Both the position numbers and the translations under genes were made by a program. From contig JAILAI010000203.1 in the NCBI GenBank assembly GCA_024681705.1, positions 1 through 35,281 of the forward strand: DNA of 35,281 nt. Reading direction: 5' to 3'. How positions within the stretch are numbered: the first letter of the stretch is position 1; the number at the start of each line of letters is the position of its first letter. This document shows, in pieces, positions 1 to 7,256 of this stretch. The DNA is from Prevotella sp. (GTDB taxonomy: Bacteria; Bacteroidota; Bacteroidia; Bacteroidales; Bacteroidaceae). The notes below the pieces were generated by a model, which was not told the origin of the DNA, did not search any database, and saw only the letters and a program-made list of their open reading frames with translations.

Positions 1-3000
1 GCGGGCGTCGCTATTATCGTCGACTACGAGGATGGTGGTGCGCGAAGGTTGCGATGCAACGGCGTCGACCTGCGGTTGCTCTACGGGCGTGCTTTCCACG
101 GGTAGCGTCACGGTGAAGACCGAACCCTTCGGATGGTTGTCGGCAACACTGATCTGTCCGCCCATCAGTTCGACATATTGCTTCACGATGTGCAACCCGA
201 GTCCGCTACCCTCTTGTTCGCGACCATGGGTCTCCTGAACGAATCGGTCGAAGATGTGGCGCTTGTCGTGCACGCCGATGCCCGTATCGGCCACGCTGAG
301 TTTCATCAGCTGTTGTCCGTCCGTCTGTTCGTTGACTTCCAGGCCTACCGTCACCGAACCGTTGTCGGTGTTATATTTGTAGGCGTTGGAGAGCAGATTG
401 GTGATGATGCGGCGCATCTTGTTCTCGTCGAAGTTGATCTCAATGGTCTTTGGCGGCACGTTGAGCTTCAGCTGTATCTGCTTTCGAGTGGAATAGTAAG
501 CGAAGCCTTGAACCGTCTGCTTCACGAAACTGACGATGTCGCCGTGCTTCATGAGCAACTTCTCCTTGCCCACATCGAGCCTACGGAAGTCGAGCAACTG
601 AAGGATGAGTTCGTAGAGCTGCTTGGCGTTTCGCCATGCTACGTCGATCTCGGTACGTATGGATTCAGGCAATGGTGTGTCGCGAATCTTCTCGAGCGGT
701 GCCACCACCAGCGTCAATGGCGTCTTTAGGTCGTGACTGATGTTGGTGAAGAACCTTATCTTCTCCTCCTCCATCTCGTATTTCTCCATGTTCATCTCCA
801 GTTGCTTGTAGGCCAGCTCGCGCTCCTGCCTTCTTCGCATGGCTCTGTAGACGAGGTAGACGAGAGCGGCAAGGAGCAATATATAGAAGATGATGGCGGG
901 CGTCGACATCCAGAAAGGAGGCTTCACCCTGATGGGCAATTCGGCGATGGGACTCGTCGTCATTCCGGGCAACTCGGCCTTCACCTGCAAGATGTGCTTC
1001 CCAGGGTTCAGCGCCACGAAATAGAGCATGTTGCCCGGTGCCCTCACCCATTCCTCCTCGCCCTTGAAGCGATAGAGGTATCTCACCTTCCTGACGAGCG
1101 TAGGCACCATTGCCGATACGAAGATGCTGGGGCGCTCGCCATAGCGGATGGTGAAATCGGCCAGCGAGCCTTCGGCTTCTTTTCCGTTCACGCGGAAATC
1201 GGTGAACTGAACGCGCAAATGCGACGAACTCTTTGCCAGCGATGCGGGGAAGACAGGTCGGCAAGTGACATAGCCCTTATAGCACCCCAAGAGCACCGTC
1301 CCATCGTTGCCTGCCATAGCGGCATTGGTGGAGAAGACCACATCCTGAAGTCCATCGGAGTCGTAGAACGGGTAGCATTGATACACCACCTTGCCGCCTT
1401 CGTCGTATTGTGTGGAGATGCAGGTGAGTCCGTTGTCGGTGCCTGCCCACACGATGCACGCCGACGACTGGGCTCCCCCACCCGCCGACGATGCGTTCTG
1501 CCCCTTCGGCATCACCAATGTACTGACCGAATTGTGCGACAATCCCTCTTCGGTGGTGAAATGACTGACGCTACCATCTTGCGGACCATACACCCACAAT
1601 CCTTCGCGGCTTCCTATCCAAAGCCTATTATTGTTGTCGACCATGAGCGTCGACACATACATGTCCTTCAATTTAGCCAAGGGCTCGATGGTGGCAAAGC
1701 GGTTGTTCGTCCCATCGAAGGCGCAGACACCAGCGGACGTACCTATATATATTACATCGCGCAACGAGTCGCAAGCCAGACAAAGCAATCCGTTCGACAA
1801 GAGCGGCGAGTTCTCGGACGTGAAATGATCCATCCGCCCATCGCGCCTTACCCTGATGAGACCCCTGTCCACCGTCGCCACCCAAAGGTTATCGTAGCGG
1901 TCGTAGAGCATCGCCTTCACGTAGTTCAGATTGGTGTTCTCGCTATAGAGCGGAACGAATCGTTGCCCGTTGAATTTGGCGATTCCACCGCCGTAGGAGC
2001 CCACCAGAATGGCTCCGTTGGCATCGAGCGCCATCGAGGTGACAATGTCGGAGGGCAAGCCTTGCGTTGAAGCCGAGAAGAAACGCTCCATGCCCGTAGG
2101 CGACTTCATCATCACACCACCGCCATCGAAGCCAATCCAAAGGTTGCCGATGGCATCTTCCATCAGCGCACTCACGTCCTCGTGGCCGTTGATGGGCACG
2201 AGCCAGAAGCTGGGACAACTCATATCGGTGAACGAGGCGCCGAGTTTTGCCGACCCCACCCACATGGTGTTGGTGTCGTCGAGATAGAGACAAGTGATGT
2301 GACTACTCTGTGACATGAACACACGTAGTTCGGACACCTTGGCCAACTGGTCGTCGCGATATTCGACGATTTGTATGCCAGCATTTCCGGTACCCAGCCA
2401 AAGGTGGCCGTTGTTGTCCTCGGTGATGTAGTTCACCATCACGTTGCCCAGCTCTTTCAACTCGCTGACCTGCCGCCATTGCCTCGATTTCAACGAGAAA
2501 ATCCATTGCACGCCGGCCAGAGAATGGGAGTTGTAGAACCAAAGGTTCTGATGGTTGTCGAGGTAGACATGATTATCGCGGTTGTTGGCGATGGGCGACG
2601 GGTGCTCGGTGATGGGAACCAGGCGGTTCTCCTTCAGCGACACCAGGTAGACCTTGAAGTCCTGAGTGACGACCACCGCGTTGCCGCCCTTGGAGACGAT
2701 GTGCGTGATGGAGGCTCCGGCATGATTGTTGACGGCCTGCATCTTGCGGCGCGAGTAGTCGTAGTAGTAGAGTCGGTTGTCGGTGACCACCCAAAGATTC
2801 TTGCTTTCGTCCACGTAGAACCGCTTCATCGCTCCCTCCACGCCAAGCGCCTTGAGCCGTTGGGCGCCGTCTTTCTGCCACGTTACCTTCGCGCGGTCGT
2901 AGGTGAACAATTCATCGATACTCACCATCCAGAGCACGCTATCGGCCGTTTCGCACACCTTCGTGACGTCGTTGGAACGGGCGCCGAAGGAGATCGGGAT

Positions 3001-3210
3001 GAAATTCAGGAAGCGATGCCCATCGTAGCGGCTCAGACCGTTGATGGTAGAGAACCAGATGTAGCCGTAGCTATCGCGCGCCACGTCTCTGACAAAGTGC
3101 CCCGAGAGCCCGTCCTTCACGTCGACATTGCGGAAAAAATAACTGGAAGCTGAACTCACGGCTACGTGGGCCCAGATAAAACAGAGTAGTGCAAAGCGCA
3201 TTATTCTCAT
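1..3210 (-). CDS. Hybrid two-component system sensor/regulator (HTCS), 3' end beyond the window
   Basis: This gene senses a ligand, usually a glycan fragment, in the periplasm and controls transcription through a fused response regulator. In the 1070 codons visible, the start at 3210 gives a hydrophobic signal-like N-terminus. About 750 residues of two-component beta-propeller repeats follow (recurring LW-V-T and YG-IWF-STING type blades), then a Y_Y_Y-like domain and one membrane helix at residues 772-791. Next comes a HisKA domain with the H-box FFTNISHDLKTPL (His826), and a HATPase domain with an N-box, DTGIGV and GSGLGLHIV. The window ends where a receiver domain starts (TTILVVDDNSDA), so the phospho-acceptor Asp and the expected AraC-type DNA-binding domain are not visible. 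HTCS genes usually lie beside the polysaccharide locus they control; no carbohydrate gene is adjacent on the visible side, so its target is probably to the left. Confidence 0.93.
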   Translation of the reverse strand, partial: MRIMRFALLCFIWAHVAVSSASSYFFRNVDVKDGLSGHFVRDVARDSYGYIWFSTINGLSRYDGHRFLNFIPISFGARSNDVTKVCETADSVLWMVSIDELFTYDRAKVTWQKDGAQRLKALGVEGAMKRFYVDESKNLWVVTDNRLYYYDYSRRKMQAVNNHAGASITHIVSKGGNAVVVTQDFKVYLVSLKENRLVPITEHPSPIANNRDNHVYLDNHQNLWFYNSHSLAGVQWIFSLKSRQWRQVSELKELGNVMVNYITEDNNGHLWLGTGNAGIQIVEYRDDQLAKVSELRVFMSQSSHITCLYLDDTNTMWVGSAKLGASFTDMSCPSFWLVPINGHEDVSALMEDAIGNLWIGFDGGGVMMKSPTGMERFFSASTQGLPSDIVTSMALDANGAILVGSYGGGIAKFNGQRFVPLYSENTNLNYVKAMLYDRYDNLWVATVDRGLIRVRRDGRMDHFTSENSPLLSNGLLCLACDSLRDVIYIGTSAGVCAFDGTNNRFATIEPLAKLKDMYVSTLMVDNNNRLWIGSREGLWVYGPQDGSVSHFTTEEGLSHNSVSTLVMPKGQNASSAGGGAQSSACIVWAGTDNGLTCISTQYDEGGKVVYQCYPFYDSDGLQDVVFSTNAAMAGNDGTVLLGCYKGYVTCRPVFPASLAKSSSHLRVQFTDFRVNGKEAEGSLADFTIRYGERPSIFVSAMVPTLVRKVRYLYRFKGEEEWVRAPGNMLYFVALNPGKHILQVKAELPGMTTSPIAELPIRVKPPFWMSTPAIIFYILLLAALVYLVYRAMRRRQERELAYKQLEMNMEKYEMEEEKIRFFTNISHDLKTPLTLVVAPLEKIRDTPLPESIRTEIDVAWRNAKQLYELILQLLDFRRLDVGKEKLLMKHGDIVSFVKQTVQGFAYYSTRKQIQLKLNVPPKTIEINFDENKMRRIITNLLSNAYKYNTDNGSVTVGLEVNEQTDGQQLMKLSVADTGIGVHDKRHIFDRFVQETHGREQEGSGLGLHIVKQYVELMGGQISVADNHPKGSVFTVTLPVESTPVEQPQVDAVASQPSRTTILVVDDNSDAR

Positions 3211-3233
3211 CTTCACAGGGTGGTTAGTTTCCA

Positions 3234-3241
3234 CAAAAGTA
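3234..3241 (-). promoter_or_regulatory. -7 promoter element of the HTCS gene
   Basis: On the minus strand this reads TACTTTTG, an exact fit to the Bacteroidota -7 consensus TAnnTTTG. It lies 23 bases upstream of the start codon at 3210. I see no clear TTTG -33 element at the expected distance, so the call rests on the -7 box and its position. Confidence 0.5.
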
Positions 3242-3620
3242 AAGAAAAAAACGCCATCTAGGCGCCTTCGACCCCTATATTTCGACCTTTGATAAACATT
3301 TTTAACTTTTGCTATCCATAATGTATCAATTTGGCGTCGATATGTATTGAGAGGTCGGGCGGCAGGTGCGATTCTCGCGTCGGGCGGGCTAGTGAATTGG
3401 ACATGAAGGGCAACAAGGATTTTAAGGTCGGTTGGGGTATTGAAGATGGGTGGAAAAAGGTGTTGAATCATGCGAGACGGATGCGACAATTTAACATTTT
3501 CAGGCGTTTGAAGTGTTAAAAAAAGGGTCCAAAACAGAGCAACTTTTTGGAGCAAAACTACCCACATGTCTACCCCCTTTTTGCTATCTCCGAGATTACA
3601 ATCGAAAAGTCGGTTGGGCA

Positions 3621-3708
3621 AAATTGGCGCTTTTGATCATCGAAATTGGCGCTTTTGATGACTTAAACCGCCGCTTTTGCTCATCGAAACTGCCGCTTTT
3701 GATGAAAA
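3621..3708. repeat. Four-unit tandem repeat with a 22-bp period
   Basis: Four consecutive 22-bp units lie at 3621-3642, 3643-3664, 3665-3686 and 3687-3708. Each begins AAAYYGSCGCTTTTG and ends in a looser GATCATCG-like tail. There are no spacers, so this is not a CRISPR array. The last unit runs into the palindrome at 3706-3723. The period is close to two turns of the DNA helix, as in arrays of protein-binding sites, but no function can be assigned. Confidence 0.8.
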
Positions 3709-3723
3709 AAATCTAGATTTTTT
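3706..3723. repeat. 18-bp perfect palindrome AAAAAATCTAGATTTTTT
   Basis: The sequence AAAAAATCTAGATTTTTT is its own reverse complement. The same 18-mer occurs twice more in the window, at 20246-20263 and 20289-20306, both intergenic. Sequence following it here (AATTTCGA about 18 bases downstream) resembles that at 20276-20285, so this is probably a dispersed element rather than chance AT-richness. Confidence 0.75.
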
Positions 3724-3920
3724 GGCAAAAAAGCGAGAATTTCGACTCGGAAAATCTTCGGAAAATTTGTAACATACTGACAATCAGCGCTTTGCGCCTA
3801 ATCGCTGAGAATCGCATATTTTGAAGCCTCGTGCCTTCTGATTCAAAATTTTTAAATTATAATGTTAAAAAAGGGGTGTCCGAAAGTAAAGAAATGTTAT
3901 CGATAAGGGTAGGTCTTGTC

Positions 3921-4083
3921 GGGAGTTGCATGAGTTACGGGAGTTCTGATATTATAGACGTCACATTGTCCACTTACAAGATGGAGTGAACTATCATTTG
4001 GACTTAGCTTAGCCGCTCTGCTGGCAAAGAACACCCGAACAAATCTTCTACAACTCATGAACTCCAGTGACTCCTAAACTCCC
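3921..4083. repeat. Imperfect inverted repeat with GGGAGTT / AACTCCC arms
   Basis: The arm at 3921-3946 (GGGAGTT...GAGTTAC...GGAGTTC) pairs imperfectly with the arm at 4059-4083 (GAACTCC...GACTCC...AACTCCC), with about 110 bases between. Each arm is itself built from degenerate copies of GGAGTT. It lies just upstream of the topA promoter. It may be a relic of a mobile or repeat element; no function is evident. Confidence 0.5.
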
Positions 4084-4153
4084 AAAACGCCCCGCATGAG
4101 TTAATAAATCTAAAAAGTTACCTATATAATAAGGTGTATGAAAAAGTTTTGTC

Positions 4154-4161
4154 TACTTTTG
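4154..4161 (+). promoter_or_regulatory. -7 promoter element of topA
   Basis: TACTTTTG matches the Bacteroidota TAnnTTTG consensus exactly and ends 28 bases before the topA start, which would leave a short leader of roughly 20 nt. No clear TTTG -33 box is seen about 20 bp upstream. Confidence 0.55.
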
Positions 4162-4189
4162 CATCCCAAAATCAAAACAAGTAATTGAC

Positions 4190-6502
4190 ATGCAACAAAA
4201 TTTGGTGATTGTGGAAAGCCCTGCCAAGGCGAAAACGATTGAGAAATTCCTCGGTAAGGACTTCAAGGTGATGTCATCATACGGACATATCCGCGACCTC
4301 AAGAAGAAGGAAATCAGTATCGACATGAAGTCGCTTGAACCTGACTACGAGATACCCGACGAAAAGAAAAAGCTGGTAAGCGAACTACGTAGCCAGGTGA
4401 AGAAATCGGAAAAGGTGTGGCTCGCTTCCGATGAAGACCGCGAGGGAGAAGCCATCTCGTGGCATCTGTGCGAAGTGCTCGGACTCGATGAGGAGCAGAC
4501 CAACCGCATCGTATTCCACGAAATCACCAAGTCGGCCATTCTCAACGCCATCGAGAACCCACGCCGACTCGACATGAACCTGGTGAACGCCCAGCAGGCA
4601 CGACGCGTGCTCGACCGACTGGTGGGATTCAAACTCTCGCCCGTGCTCTGGCGCAAGGTGAAGCCGGCACTCTCGGCTGGTCGTGTGCAGAGCGTGGCCG
4701 TGAGACTCATCGTGGAGCGCGAACGCGAGATTCAGGCTTTCAAGAGTGAGCCCTACTACCGTGTGAATGCCATCTTCGGACTTCAGAACGAAGACGGTTC
4801 GCAAAGCGAAGTGAAGGCCGAACTCGACACCCGCTTCAAGACACACGACGAGGTGCTGAAGTTCCTCGAAGCGTGCAAGGCGGCCAACTTCGTGGTGGGC
4901 GACATCCAGAAGAAACCCCTGAAGCGCACGCCCGCACCTCCCTTCACCACTTCGACATTGCAACAGGAGGCCGCCCGCAAGCTGGGATTCACCGTCAGCC
5001 AGACCATGATGGTGGCCCAGAAGCTCTACGAAAACGGACATATCACCTACATGCGTACCGACTCGGTGAACCTCTCGTCGCTCTGCATCGGCACCAGCAA
5101 GGAGGAAATCATCAAACTCTGGGGCAAGGAGTATAGCCACACCAGGCAATACCACACCAATGCCAAGGGTGCTCAGGAGGCTCACGAGGCCATCCGACCC
5201 ACCTACATGAGCCAGACCGAGATAGAAGGCAACGCTCAGGAGCGCCGACTCTACGAACTCATCTGGAAGCGCACGGCCGCATCGCAGATGGCCGACGCAC
5301 AGATTGAGAAGACCACCGTGGAGATTCTGGTGCAAAACCCGAATCAGCAAGGTCCTAAGTTCATCGCTCAGGGCGAAGTGGTGAAGTTCGACGGATTCCT
5401 GAAAGTATACCGCGAGAGCAACGACGACGAGACCGACCAGCAAGAAGAGTTCGCACACGTGTTGCCGCCCATGAAGGTTGGCGCCGAGCTCACACGTAGA
5501 GAGATCGTGGCCACCGAGCGCTATAGCCAGGGACCCCTGCGATATACGGAAGCATCGCTCGTGCACAAGCTCGAGGAACTCGGCATCGGACGACCGTCAA
5601 CCTACGCGCCCACCATCTCGACCATCCAGCAACGCGAATACGTACAGAAGGGCGACAAGAAGGGCGAGGAGCGCCACTACACCGTCGATACGCTTCAAGG
5701 TCTGGTCATCACCACCAAGAAACGCAAGGAAATGGCTGGTTCGGACAAAGGAAAGTTGCTCCCCACCGACATCGGTATGGTGGTGAACGACTTCTTGCTG
5801 AAGTATTTCCCGACGGTGATGGACTACAACTTCACGGCCAAGGTGGAGCAGGAGTTCGACGAGATTGCCGAGGGCAAGGAGGCCTGGACGGAGATGATCA
5901 AGGAGTTCTACAAAGGCTTCGAACCCACCGTAGAGAAGACAATGAACGCACGCGAGGAGCACAAGGCCGGCGAGCGCGAACTGGGCATCGATCCGAAGTC
6001 GGGAAAGCCCGTGTATGTGAAGATTGGACGCTTCGGTCCGGTGGTGCAAATAGGTTCTGCCGACGACAAGGACAAGCCCCGCTTCGCCCAACTTCCCACG
6101 GACAAGAGCATGGAGACCATCACGCTCGACGAGGCTATCGAGCTGTTCCGCCTACCGCGCACCGTCGGACAATACGAGAACACCGACGTGGTGATTGGCG
6201 CCGGACGCTTCGGTCCCTACGTGCTCCACGAGAAGAAATATGTGAGTCTGCCCAAGGACAAGAACCCCATCACCATCACGCTCGACGAAGCTATCGAGCT
6301 GATTGAGGAGAGACGGAAGCAGGAGACCCAGCGCCATCTGAAGACCTTCGAGGAAGATCCGAAGCTCGAAATCATGAACGGACGCTACGGTCCCTACATC
6401 ACCTACGACGGAAAGAACTACCGCTTGCCGAAGGCCATGCACGCCAAAGCCGCCGAACTCACACTCGAGGAATGCATGAAAATAGTCAGCAAGGAATCGT
6501 AG
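4190..6502 (+). CDS. topA: DNA topoisomerase I (type IA)
   Basis: The enzyme relaxes negatively supercoiled DNA by cutting and resealing one strand through a 5'-phosphotyrosine. The 770-residue product starts with a Toprim domain (NLVIVESPAKAKTIEKFLG, GHIRDL, then the acidic DEDREGEAISWHL motif). The central type IA core has PALSAGRVQSVAVRLIVERE and the active-site signature HITYMRTDS, with Tyr287 as the likely nucleophile. Three C-terminal topoisomerase repeats follow from about residue 600 (GRFGPVVQIG, GRFGPYVLHEKKYVSLP, GRYGPYITYDGKNYRLP). No four-cysteine zinc ribbons are visible, as is usual for Bacteroidota TopA. The start is supported by the conserved N-terminus and a well-placed promoter. 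aroK follows after 69 nt on the same strand. Confidence 0.97.
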   Translation: MQQNLVIVESPAKAKTIEKFLGKDFKVMSSYGHIRDLKKKEISIDMKSLEPDYEIPDEKKKLVSELRSQVKKSEKVWLASDEDREGEAISWHLCEVLGLDEEQTNRIVFHEITKSAILNAIENPRRLDMNLVNAQQARRVLDRLVGFKLSPVLWRKVKPALSAGRVQSVAVRLIVEREREIQAFKSEPYYRVNAIFGLQNEDGSQSEVKAELDTRFKTHDEVLKFLEACKAANFVVGDIQKKPLKRTPAPPFTTSTLQQEAARKLGFTVSQTMMVAQKLYENGHITYMRTDSVNLSSLCIGTSKEEIIKLWGKEYSHTRQYHTNAKGAQEAHEAIRPTYMSQTEIEGNAQERRLYELIWKRTAASQMADAQIEKTTVEILVQNPNQQGPKFIAQGEVVKFDGFLKVYRESNDDETDQQEEFAHVLPPMKVGAELTRREIVATERYSQGPLRYTEASLVHKLEELGIGRPSTYAPTISTIQQREYVQKGDKKGEERHYTVDTLQGLVITTKKRKEMAGSDKGKLLPTDIGMVVNDFLLKYFPTVMDYNFTAKVEQEFDEIAEGKEAWTEMIKEFYKGFEPTVEKTMNAREEHKAGERELGIDPKSGKPVYVKIGRFGPVVQIGSADDKDKPRFAQLPTDKSMETITLDEAIELFRLPRTVGQYENTDVVIGAGRFGPYVLHEKKYVSLPKDKNPITITLDEAIELIEERRKQETQRHLKTFEEDPKLEIMNGRYGPYITYDGKNYRLPKAMHAKAAELTLEECMKIVSKES

Positions 6503-6571
6503 CATACGTAGCCGACGAAGCTTGTGAAGAAAGAACATAGCACTAGGAAATAAGAATCAGGCATTAAGATC

Positions 6572-7099
6572 ATGTTGCGAATCATTCTTATAGGCTACAT
6601 GGGTGCCGGAAAGACCACCGTCGGCCGAGCCCTTGCCAAAGAGCTCGGCATACCCTTCTACGACCTCGACTGGTACATAGAGAGCCGCATGCGCAAAAAG
6701 GTGTCGCAAATCTTCGCCGAGAAGGGCGAGGAGGGATTCCGCCAGATAGAGCACAACATGCTCCACGAGGTGGCGGAGTTCGAGAATGTAGTGCTGAGTT
6801 GCGGGGGAGGCACGCCCTGCTTCTTCGACAACATGCAATACATGAACGAGCAGGCCGAGACCGTCTATCTCAAAGCCCGCAACGATGTGCTCTACGACCA
6901 CCTGCGCATGGGACGCACCGAGCGTCCGCTCATCAAGGGGAAGAGCCCCGAGGAGCTCATGGAGTTTATCGGACAACAGATAAAAATCCGCGAGCCCTTC
7001 TATTCACAAGCTAAATACACACTCGACGTCAGCCTGATGGAAAACTACGAGAAAATCAAAATCAGCGTCGACAACCTGAGAAAATTGCTCGGAGTTTGA
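6572..7099 (+). CDS. aroK: Shikimate kinase
   Basis: It phosphorylates shikimate with ATP to shikimate 3-phosphate in the cytoplasmic pathway to chorismate and the aromatic amino acids. The 175-residue length is normal. The Walker A motif GYMGAGKTT lies at residues 8-16 with Lys14, followed by the shikimate-binding DLDWYIE and the EEGFRQIEHNML segment. The glycine-rich CGGGTP motif starts near residue 77, and a lid region with RTERPLIKG follows. It is in line with topA (69-nt gap) and is followed at once by an intrinsic terminator, so topA and aroK may share a transcript that ends here. Confidence 0.96.
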   Translation: MLRIILIGYMGAGKTTVGRALAKELGIPFYDLDWYIESRMRKKVSQIFAEKGEEGFRQIEHNMLHEVAEFENVVLSCGGGTPCFFDNMQYMNEQAETVYLKARNDVLYDHLRMGRTERPLIKGKSPEELMEFIGQQIKIREPFYSQAKYTLDVSLMENYEKIKISVDNLRKLLGV

Positions 7100-7127
7100 A
7101 CAGTCACCAAAAGAAAAAAAGAAGAAT

Positions 7128-7158
7128 GGCTATTCCTCTCCTGGGAATGGCCTTTTTT
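7128..7158 (+). terminator. Rho-independent terminator after aroK
   Basis: The arms GGCTATTCC (7128-7136) and GGAATGGCC (7144-7152) form a 9-bp stem with one G-T wobble and a 7-base loop. Six T residues follow at once (7153-7158). It sits 29 bases past the aroK stop and separates aroK from the speA promoter. Confidence 0.85.
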
Positions 7159-7217
7159 ATCAAAAAGACATTACAAACACCGCTTTCTGCCCTGAAGGAA
7201 ATAATTTCGCCAAAATA

Positions 7218-7248
7218 TTTGCCGATTGTGAGAAAAACGTTAATTTTG
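7218..7248 (+). promoter_or_regulatory. Strong Bacteroidota promoter for speA
   Basis: A -33 box TTTG (7218-7221) and a -7 box TAATTTTG (7241-7248) are separated by 19 bp, an excellent fit to the TTTG-N19-21-TAnnTTTG consensus. Initiation normally falls about 5-8 bases past the -7 box, which would be at or just before the speA ATG at 7257. The transcript would then be almost leaderless. Confidence 0.75.
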
Positions 7249-7256
7249 CAACCGAT

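Larger units (their letters stand above)
3211..4189. other. Gene-free intergenic region between the divergent HTCS and topA genes
   Basis: This stretch of nearly 1 kb separates two divergently transcribed genes. I see no convincing gene: the two short open frames inside it are low in complexity and run through repeats. It holds the HTCS promoter, a four-unit 22-bp tandem repeat, the palindrome AAAAAATCTAGATTTTTT, and small hairpins with arms at 3784-3789/3803-3808 and 3818-3825/3842-3849. It also holds a longer imperfect inverted repeat with GGGAGTT arms and the topA promoter. It is more AT-rich than the flanking genes. Confidence 0.75.

Noticed and set aside
733..2070. Long open frame of 445 codons on the plus strand
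   Set aside because: It lies antisense to the HTCS gene, whose minus-strand frame shows clear propeller, histidine kinase and membrane motifs. The plus-strand product has no recognisable domain and a composition typical of a GC-biased shadow.
1..3210. Assigning the HTCS as regulator of the sugar cluster at 14-27 kb
   Set aside because: The two are more than 10 kb apart with housekeeping genes between; such regulators normally adjoin their target locus, which is more likely to the left of the window.
3621..3708. CRISPR array
   Set aside because: The 22-bp units are directly adjacent with no unique spacers and no cas genes are near.
3331..3716. Two short frames in the HTCS-topA intergenic region
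   Set aside because: They pass through the 22-bp tandem repeat and AT-rich DNA and have no recognisable content.
4385..5566. 393-codon frame on the minus strand inside topA
   Set aside because: topA is unmistakable on the plus strand; the antisense product is rich in His, Leu and Val without motifs.
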